From: Berberis thunbergii
Lineage: Eukaryota > Streptophyta > Magnoliopsida > Ranunculales > Berberidaceae
Direction: 5' to 3'
Length of the DNA: 64,000 nucleotides
Assembly: GCA_003290165.1 (NCBI GenBank)
Contig: QNQO01000220.1
Span: 407,001-471,000, forward strand
A model generated the notes under the pieces. It was not told the DNA's origin. It was given only the letters and a program-made list of their open reading frames with translations, and ran no database searches. Below are positions 56,595-64,000 of this stretch, one piece after another. The position numbers were made by a program, and so were the translations under genes. The stretch's first letter is position 1; the number at the start of each line of letters is the position of its first letter.

Positions 56595-56890
56595 GTAATG
56601 AATTTGTTGAAGCAATTTCAGAATTACATCTATAAACTAGGTAATGGGAACATAATTCTGCTTGGGGAGGATGTTTGGTGCACCACAAAACCTTTTAGAA
56701 TCTTTCTACCCCATTTATAGACTTTCCTTGCCAAAGCAGCCGATGATTCCGAGTTGTACTAGGGAAAGGGAAATGTTGTCAATTCTCATAGCTGGGAACT
56801 TAAACTTAGAAGAGGTTTCAACGATGAAGAGCTACTCATTCTTCTCATTGCACAATCAGATTGTTGGTAGGCTTGAATCGATACTCCAAA
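56595..56890 (+). pseudogene. L1-type LINE fragment
   Basis: In shifting frames the translation gives GNGN...EDVWCTTKPF and SHSWELKLRRGFNDEELLIL. This resembles the post-RT region of plant LINEs between GNG..I.FW.D.W and SW...FRR.LND.E. Stops and frameshifts are present, and no tail or target duplication is visible. Confidence 0.5.
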
Positions 56891-57447
56891 GAGAGTGTTT
56901 ATTTTTTAGGTTTATTTATTTATTTTAATTTTCAGAAATTTATTGTTCTTGGTTGAATTGTTTTAGTTTTAGTTTTTTTATTTTTTTATCATACTAGTTG
57001 TTTGGATGGGAAAATTTTTCTGGAAGAATAAATGTTTCATGGTGATTTTCTACCATTAAATGTTGTATATATTACTTTATAAGTTGTCGTTAGCTCCCAA
57101 TGGTGATTATCTAATATGCTACTAGACTAGATATGATTTAGGGTCTCAAGACATGAGTTTCATTAAGGCCCTTCATCAAACTAAATCTGCCATCTCCCAC
57201 TAACCGTCTATTCATATGGGGCATACTTGTTTCTAAAGCTAAAGGAGATGTCCGACATCTTATTAATGAAGAATTTGAATTTGGAAACTCAGTTTGCGGG
57301 ACCACTTGATTTATTGATCCCAACCCTCAAGTCATAGTAAAGTATTTTTTATATGTTTTTATGTGCAGTAGTTGTTGTTTACAATATAACAAACTTTCAT
57401 GGTTGTGATGGAAAACATGGATTTCTCATGTGCTACTTTTTGAAACT
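56891..57447. other. AT-rich DNA without a recognised gene
   Basis: No convincing ORF or repeat border. The stretch ends at the copia target site ATTCA (57448-57452). Confidence 0.4.
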
Positions 57448-57452
57448 ATTCA

Positions 57453-57614
57453 TATTGAATCTTAGGGTTAGATACACAGAAGAATGAGAGAAAAAAATGT
57501 TTTGTTTCTATGAGAGACCTTTCATTTATAATAAAGATTTAGGGTTTATAAATACACCCCAAACTACTACATGATACTGCATACATAACAATATAATAAC
57601 TTCAACTCCTAACA
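57453..57614 (-). mobile_element. Copia element, 3' LTR (162 bp)
   Basis: On the minus strand it starts TGTTAGGAGTTGAAG, preceded by the polypurine-like GCTCCAGCTTGAG, and ends AAGATTCAATA. The 5' LTR at 62155-62316 has the same length with about a dozen or more differences. The candidate target duplication is ATTCA (57448-57452) against GTTCA (62317-62321), a 4-of-5 match. Confidence 0.85.
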
Positions 57615-57615
57615 C

Positions 57616-60600
57616 TCAAGCTGGAGCATAGATGTCAATTATGCTCAGCTTGGAACTTAAATCTCGGAATGTGGAAGATGCCAATGGTTTGGTAAGAATG
57701 TCGGCCAATTGGTCGCCAGAACGAACACGAGGAGTAGCAATTTGTTTACTCATAACCAAGTCACGAATAAAGTGACAATCAACTTCAATATGCTTTGTTC
57801 GCTCATGAAAAACATGATTATTGGCAATAAAAATGGCAGCTTTGTTGTCACAATACATCTGCATTGGAGCTGAAACAATAATACCCATATCAGAAAGTAA
57901 GTGACGAACCCATATCATCTCGGAAGTGGTATGTGCCATGGTGCGATATTCGGCTTCAACACTAGAGCGAACAACCACATTTTACTTCTTACTGCGCCAA
58001 GTAACAAAATTTGTACCCACAAAGGTACAATACCTAGAAGTAGATCGCCTATCAGTGCGACTACCTGTCCAATCAGCATCACTAAATCCAAAAATAGTTA
58101 AGGTAGTAGGACGATACAAAAGTCCTTTATCAGAATCTTTTTTCAAATAGTGAAGGATACGACATATAGCATGAAAGTGATGCTTCCTAGCAACATGCAT
58201 AAAGCGACTAACAACACCCACTGCATATGTTATATCTGGTTGAGTAACGACAAGATATATCAACTTGCCAACTAGACGACGATAACTCTCAACATCCTCA
58301 AATAACTCACCTTGTTCATCATCAAGTTTAACATTAGGATCCATGGGTGTGTCAACAGGTCGAGAACATAAGGTCGAGAACATAAGAGATCCGTCTTTGA
58401 CAAAAGATTCAAAACATACTTTCGTTGGGAGTGAGTAATACCTTGGCGAGAACGAGCAACCTCAATTCCAAAGAAATAACGAAGGTGGCCAACAAAATTA
58501 ATATCGTCAACATAAACAATGAGAACAATAGTGCATTGAGTTGAGTGTCTTACAAAAACTGAGTGGTTACAAGAAGAGCGGTGAAACCCATAAGCAATCA
58601 CAACTGAACTAAATTGATCAAAACATGCACGAGGAGATTGCTTAAGACCATAAAGTGCCTTATGTAGTTGGCATACTAGGCGAGAGTCAGTAGCATAACC
58701 AAGGGTTGATCTATATGAACTTCTTCTTGTAAGTCACCATGAAGAAATGCATTCTTGATATCTAACTGATATAAAGGCCAAGAAAGACTCACGACAATAG
58801 AAAGAAGAATGCAAATAGAGTTAAGTTGAGCAACAGAGAAAATGTCTCAGCATAATCAATCCCATATGTCTGAGTGTAGCCCTTGGCAACCAACCTTGCT
58901 TTGAGGCATTTCACTGAACCATCCAGATGATACTTCACTGTATACACCCAACAACACCCAACTGTTTTTTTCCATGAAGGAGAGAAGTAAGCTACCGTGT
59001 GTTATTCTGAGCTAATACTTGCATTTTCTCATCCATTGCAAGTTTCCAACTAGGTGAAGACAATGTCTCTCAGTAAGAAGATGGAATAGAAATAGTGGAC
59101 AAGGAAAGGGAAAATGATTGCATATTTGATGAAAGGTTAATGAACCCAACAAAATTAGCAATAGGATACTTACTCCGCGTGCGAGAAGCCATAGGTGCAT
59201 CTATTTGCATTGGAGCATGAACCATCGACAAATAAGATGATGTAGTTGGCCCAGTAATTTGCGAGAGCGTTGATAAACCTGTAATGGCTTTATTGATGGA
59301 GTTGAAGGGTTTGAGATGGGTATAGGTAATGGAAGGTGATCTCCCTCACGTGAAGACCCAAGATCTATGGAAATGGCTTGACCGATTGTAGAAAAGATGG
59401 CGGTTGATTAAAAAAAGGTGACATCCGCACTTACAAAATAACGACGAGAATCAGAATGATAGCATCGGTACCCCTTTTGAGTGCGTGAATAGCCAAGGAA
59501 AACACACTTGCGAGCACGAGGAGATAATTTGTCAAGTCCCTGATCCAAAATGTGAACGAATGCGACATAACTAAACACTCTGAGAGTAAGAAAAAAGGGG
59601 AAACCCCTATATAGAAAAGAGACCAAGGAGTTTTATTCCTAATATCAGTTGATAAGATAATTGGCAGCCAAAAATGCATCAGACCAATAAACTTTAGGAA
59701 CATGCATATTAATAAGGAGAGTACGGGCAACATCCAACAAATGGCGATGTTTACGCTCGACAACACTATTTTGTTGAAAAGTATGAGCATAACTAGTTTG
59801 GTGAATAATATCACGGATATCACAAAAAGAACTAATGATATTTTGAGCATACTCCAAAACATTATCAAATCGATGAATTTTGATGCGCTTATCAAAATGG
59901 ACAAGGATTTCATTATGGAATTTATGAATAATGTTAGTTTGGTGAATAATACCACGGGCATCACAAAAAGAACTCATGATATTTTGAGCATACTCCAAAG
60001 CATTATCAGATCGAAGAATTTTGATGCGCTTCTCAAAATGGACAAAGATTTCATTATAGAATTTATGAATAATGTGAGGCAATTATGAATGATTTTTCAT
60101 TAAAAATAACCAAGTCATTCGAGAATAATCATCAACAAAAATAACAAAATACAAATATCCATTCAAGGAGTTCTTGATGGACCCCAAATATTTGTGTGAA
60201 CCAAAGCAAAGGATTCAGATTGACGCACTGAATGACTAGAGTAAGAACTTCGATGATGTATCCCTAATTGACATGCCTCACCCTCCAAAGTTGAAACCAA
60301 ACTGAAATTGGGAAGAGTTGTGCGCAACTTTTTTATTGACGGATGTCCCAAGCAATAATGCCATTGAAGAAGAGAAATCGTAGCGTTCAAGGTGGGAGAA
60401 ACATAAATAGAAGGTTTACCAGGGTCTAGATAATAAAGGCCATCTTGCTCATACCCTGAACCAATCATCTTTTTCGTCTTTAGGTCCTGGAAAACACAAG
60501 AAGTAGGAGAAAATGTTACTGGGCATTGTAAAGATTTAGTTAATTGACTAACGAACATCAGGTTAAAAGGACAATTGGGGACATATAGGCTGGATGACAA

Positions 60601-61761
60601 GGAAATAGACTTGATAGGCTGAATATCACATTTACCAGTGACAAGCTTAAAGGATCCATCGGCTAACACAACACTATGTTTAATAGGAAACATGTTAGAA
60701 AAGATAAATGAGATACCAGACATGTGAGTGCTAGTGCCATAATCAATGACCCAGGTAGAGGGAGACTCGGCCACACATGCAACATTATCTGAGTTGACCA
60801 GTGTAGCAGTGGAAGATGATGTAGGATTCACAGTCTTTAGAGCCTATAGTATTTCTTGCAATTGAGCAGTATTATTTGAAGAAACTGAAATATTAGATTC
60901 GGATGAAGCGAAGTTAGGAATAGGCTTAGAAGATGGATCCTCCGAAATTTGATGTGCCATTGTCGGTTTTCCTCATTTCTGCCAACAAAACTGTCCAATA
61001 TGATTGGTGCGATCACAATACTCACAAGGCTTGTTACTACGACCACCACGACCTCCACGAGGTTCACCAAACTGACCACCACGAGATCCACCATAATTAT
61101 TTTTAAGTTCACCACCACGACACAAGTGTTGAGAAATCTGTAGATATATGAGCATTTTGACCAAGAGAAATCGAGAGTAAGCATTAGCGGCGGTAAGTAG
61201 TTTTTCACTTGCTAAATTTGATCCTTATAGCCACGAAAAGTAGGATCCAAACCAGATAATAAGGAAACTACCATAAACTCCTTCCATTGCTTTTGTTGAG
61301 TTTTCAAATCTGTAGTGAGGGGTCGATATTGCAAGAGTTGTTCCCACAACCCCTTTAGAGAACTATAATACTTGGGAAGAGACTCCATTTTGCTTCATGC
61401 TGAAAATCTGCTCATATAATTCACATACTCGAGAAACATTATTCTTATTGGAGAATGAATCAGCCACAAAATTCCAAATATTCTTGGAAAGAGGTACAAA
61501 AGGCAACTGGTTTGGCAACTTGTGCCTCCTTTGTACCTCCATACTATGCCACAACCAACCCATAATTATTGAGTCTTCACACATCCAATCCTCATATCTT
61601 TTATCCTCAGGTGTGAGTGGATTCCCAGTCTAATATTTTAACGTTTTCCTGCCTGTTAGATGAACTTCCACTCCATGTTTCCATTCCAAGTACTTTGTAT
61701 CATTTAATTTTGTAGCAGTAATTGAGCGAGGAATTTCATCATACAACTTGTGTTCAACCAT
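57616..61761 (-). pseudogene. Ty1/copia gag-pol, full domain order but decayed
   Basis: Gag starts at the ATG at 61759-61761 (MVEHKLYDEIPRSIT). A gag-core piece lies at 61584-61363 and the zinc knuckle CEYCDRTNHIGQFC near 61020. Protease near 60750 reads WVIDYGTSTHMSG, with Tyr where the catalytic motif has Ser. GAG-pre-integrase has LLQWHYCLGHPSIKKLR (about 60370), followed by the integrase core (60082-59645) with a 47-codon tandem duplication. RT has YVDDINFVG (about 58505) joined too early to LRYFFGIEVARS. RNase H has DADWTGSRTDRRSTSRYC and YCDNKAA (58080-57830). Integrase before RT is diagnostic of copia. Stops and frameshifts recur. Confidence 0.92.
59796..60077 (-). repeat. In-frame 141-bp tandem duplication in the copia integrase
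   Basis: Units 59796-59936 and 59937-60077 are about 90% identical. Each encodes 47 residues of the integrase core around a RSDNALEY / RFDNVLEY motif and ending SFCD...GIIHQT. 141 is a multiple of three, so the frame is kept across the junction. Confidence 0.92.
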
Positions 61762-62141
61762 AGTTATGATTAGTCAATCAACAAACAAGTGTGTGGGTAT
61801 CGAACATGGACATGAGAGAATAATAATCAATACCAACATAGCATATTTTCCAATGAAAAAAACACTAACCAATTCATTCAAGTAGTGCTAAGAATGAGAT
61901 CATATCAAGTCTATCCATGGTGATACCTGAACAAGAAGGGACTTTGTTGTTGGTCAATACATAAAATTAGATAAGAGAACAAGAGGGACAAACAATCAGC
62001 AACTTGTGCTGCTGACTGTTGCTGATTTAATGGTTAAAAGTACAGCAGGTGGAGGGCTAATGGCAAGGGAGGGAGGAGAGGAAGAGATATGGTGGGGAAT
62101 GAGAGGGAAGAGGAAGGAAATGGATCTGAACCTTACCCTAA

Positions 62142-62154
62142 GGTTCTGATACCA
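62142..62154 (-). other. Copia primer binding site (tRNA-Met type)
   Basis: On the minus strand TGGTATCAGAACC directly follows the 5' LTR. It is a one-base variant of the initiator tRNA-Met complement TGGTATCAGAGCC used by most plant copia elements. Confidence 0.9.
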
Positions 62155-62316
62155 TGTTGAATCTTAGGATTAGATAAACAGAAGAATGAGAGGAAAAAAA
62201 CGTTTTATCTCTATGAGAGACCTCTTTTTTATAATAAAGATTTAGGGTTTATAAATACACCCCAAACTACTACATGATATCGCATACATAACAATATAAT
62301 AACTTAACTCCTAACT
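62155..62316 (-). mobile_element. Copia element, 5' LTR (162 bp)
   Basis: Pairs with 57453-57614. On the minus strand it contains TTTATAAACCC (TATA-like) and ends AAGATTCAACA before the primer site. The first base of the LTR start is mutated (AGTTAGGAG instead of TGTTAGGAG at the edge). The whole element spans 57453-62316 (4.86 kb). Confidence 0.85.
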
Positions 62317-62429
62317 GTTCATAACCAATTTTCCAGGTGTCTAAGCTGTTATAAGGAGAAACATATAAAGAGAGTATCATTTTTGCCACGGACAAGATTC
62401 GAGTCCTCGAGTCATATGAAACGATGAAC
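62317..62429. other. Short spacer between copia and the hAT-like element
   Basis: No feature is recognised. Confidence 0.5.
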
Positions 62430-62437
62430 ATTCCAAA

Positions 62438-63364
62438 CAGGGACGGATCCACATGGGGTCAAGTGGGGGGCAAGTGCCCCCACTCACTTTTGAAAAAATA
62501 TTTTTGGGTTATTGCGATTTGTTGAATTTGTGACATTGACGACGCTATCTCACACCACCCGTTCCTCTCTCCCTCTATTCTCAGCGACGTTGACAATCCC
62601 GCCCCGCTCCTTATTTTCTGTTCCCTCCATCAATTTATTGCGAGACCAACAACTGTCTCGCCTCCTCTACTCTTCCTCACCCTTCGTCTCTGCTTGATTT
62701 ATTCTCCTTTTCCACCACTGTCACCAACTACCAACAACCCCAACCTCTCTTGTCTACTTTGAGGAAGAAGGTTTTTAAATTATTTTCTTGAGATGAATTA
62801 TATATTGAAGTCTAGTTTTGTATTTTATTTATAGGATTTTTTGGAGATACATAAAAAAATTCGACCCATTAATTTTTTTCTCGAGATACATGTTTGTATC
62901 TCGAGGTTCATCTATGGGTTATTGTTTGAAGGGCATTTTGGTTATCAACATGAGCCTTTTAACAGACAATGCACATTGACTGCTAGATTTGGAGGAGACT
63001 GCAAGAGTGGTTAATGTTGGGACAACCACTAATTAGCTATTTTTGATAGGAGACAAATCGCAAATAATCCAATCTTTTGTAAACATATAATTTTACATTA
63101 GAAATTAACTTTTACCCTTTAACTTTATATACCAGTTTGATTTGTCCCTAGTATATTAATCTTTTATGCTCTTACAAAGTAGTTTGTTGGATCCATTGTC
63201 TTTCCCAATAGATTAGATGGAGTTTTGTTTAGTTATTTATGTATTGTTCAAATTAAAAAAAATTATGCTAAAATAATTAATTATTATATTATCATTAATT
63301 ATAATTAATTAATTATGATTCATCACTTCGCTCCCCTTCAACAAAAATCTTGGCTCCGTCACTG
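62438..63364. mobile_element. hAT-like transposon, 927 bp, perfect 8-bp target duplication
   Basis: Target duplication ATTCCAAA lies at 62430-62437 and 63365-63372. Termini are CAGGGACGGATCCA (left) and CAGTGACGGAGCCAAGATTT (right, minus strand), the CAGGGRCGGA-type terminus common among plant non-autonomous hAT elements. A GGGGGGCAAGTGCCCCC hairpin sits near the left end. The interior holds a pyrimidine-rich leader-like stretch and a block (62830-63070) shared with 36059-36440. No transposase. Confidence 0.88.
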
Positions 63365-63372
63365 ATTCCAAA

Positions 63373-64000
63373 AGGAGGTGGTGAGGGTGACAGCGCAGGT
63401 TATTGTCTGGATTTGATATCTTTTTGGATTGGATTGCTCATTACTACTGTCATCATATATATGCATGTGTCCTCAATTGCAAATGCTTGCTCTCAGACAT
63501 CATCTTAGAGAACAAGTATTTGTCAGCAAATAACACTTACTATTACTGTGTAGTAAATTGTTTAGAGATGTTCTGTGGAAAAACATGCACCTAACGATTT
63601 ACACGGTTTTGACGTTTTTTTCTTACGTGTATGTACTTATTTATTCATTTATTGTGGAAAGTAGTTACCCAATGGATATTCCAATTGAGAGTGCCATAAC
63701 TTATCATGTTATATATCCTATAAATGACTTTAGTTACTAATAGGGCTTATTTTGATTTAGAAGTGGATACTTATCAAGGCTTTAGTCTTACTCGATCCAA
63801 ACCCACTGCCCTTTTAAAGTGGTGGTTTACCCTCAAATTTGATAAAGCCACAACTTTCTTGATTTTTGGCTTCCAAATGTTAATCTAATGTACAAAAGAT
63901 GTTTTACGTGACAAAGGAAACCTACTTTCATGGTTTTTACAAACCCATACACAACATGAGTATGGAATGGTAGTGTATGCATTGATATGTTGTATTGTAT
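63373..64000. other. AT-rich DNA at the right edge without a recognised gene
   Basis: Short ORFs (63403-63594, 63558-63740) are Tyr/Cys-rich and unconvincing. No repeat border or exon is recognised. Confidence 0.4.

Noticed and set aside
59702..60088. 128-codon plus-strand ORF
   Set aside because: It is the antisense of the duplicated copia integrase segment; the minus-strand frame has recognisable integrase residues.

Overview
The window is nuclear DNA of a flowering plant, most likely a eudicot. It is AT-rich, has plant-type splice sites, and is filled with plant transposon lineages: Ty3/gypsy of the Tat and Athila type, Ty1/copia with a tRNA-Met primer site, and hAT, CACTA, Tourist and L1 elements. 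There are no operons, CRISPR arrays, rRNA genes or recognisable tRNA genes. I could not name the species. Almost all of the 64 kb is repetitive; the only host gene I recognise with confidence is a partial one at the left edge.

Layout. 1-1046 (minus): first coding exon of a SNIP1/DAWDLE-like FHA-domain protein, whose FHA exons lie off the left edge; a 1.2-kb hAT-like element (1540-2745) sits in its upstream region. 3.1-5.3 kb: weak ORFs, transposon ends and a microsatellite. 5.5-25.0 kb is one nested block. An outer hAT-like element (8-bp target duplication at 5495-5502 and 25023-25030) was split by an Athila-like LTR retrotransposon (LTRs at 5879 and 23180-24610). Inside that lie Tat-type gypsy remnants with gag-protease on the minus strand and an antisense extra ORF on the plus strand, a 417-bp hAT MITE (6706-7122), and a 4.28-kb CACTA element (14053-18333). 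The CACTA element carries four exons of a gene for the meiotic helicase MER3/HFM1. 25.9-33.7 kb: a second Tat remnant with an unusual higher-order tandem array (28.5-30.25 kb; 178/178/178/138-bp subunits in a 672-bp period). 34-39.4 kb: MITE-like sequence, a lone LTR and a 5'-truncated L1 with a 10-bp target duplication. 39.4-49.7 kb: a Tat element with gag, protease, RT, RNase H and integrase remnants, split by a 1.8-kb solo LTR (target duplication AGCTT) and followed by a second, pol-less Tat element. 49.7-53.2 kb: dispersed repeats and three fold-back hairpins. 53.2-54.6 kb: a hAT-like element with a perfect 8-bp target duplication carrying the last exon of a glyoxalase I family gene. 54.6-57.4 kb: possible host exons, a Tourist MITE and an L1 fragment. 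57.45-62.32 kb: a nearly full-length but decayed copia element (minus). 62.44-63.36 kb: another hAT-like element with a perfect target duplication.

How it fits together. This is a nested transposon graveyard beside a host gene. The most interesting contents are the two host gene fragments carried by DNA transposons (MER3/HFM1 in CACTA, glyoxalase I in hAT), the higher-order repeat, the Tat copies that keep gag-protease but have lost reverse transcriptase, and the fold-back hairpins that could feed small RNAs. All retroelement coding regions contain stops or frameshifts, so none looks able to move by itself.
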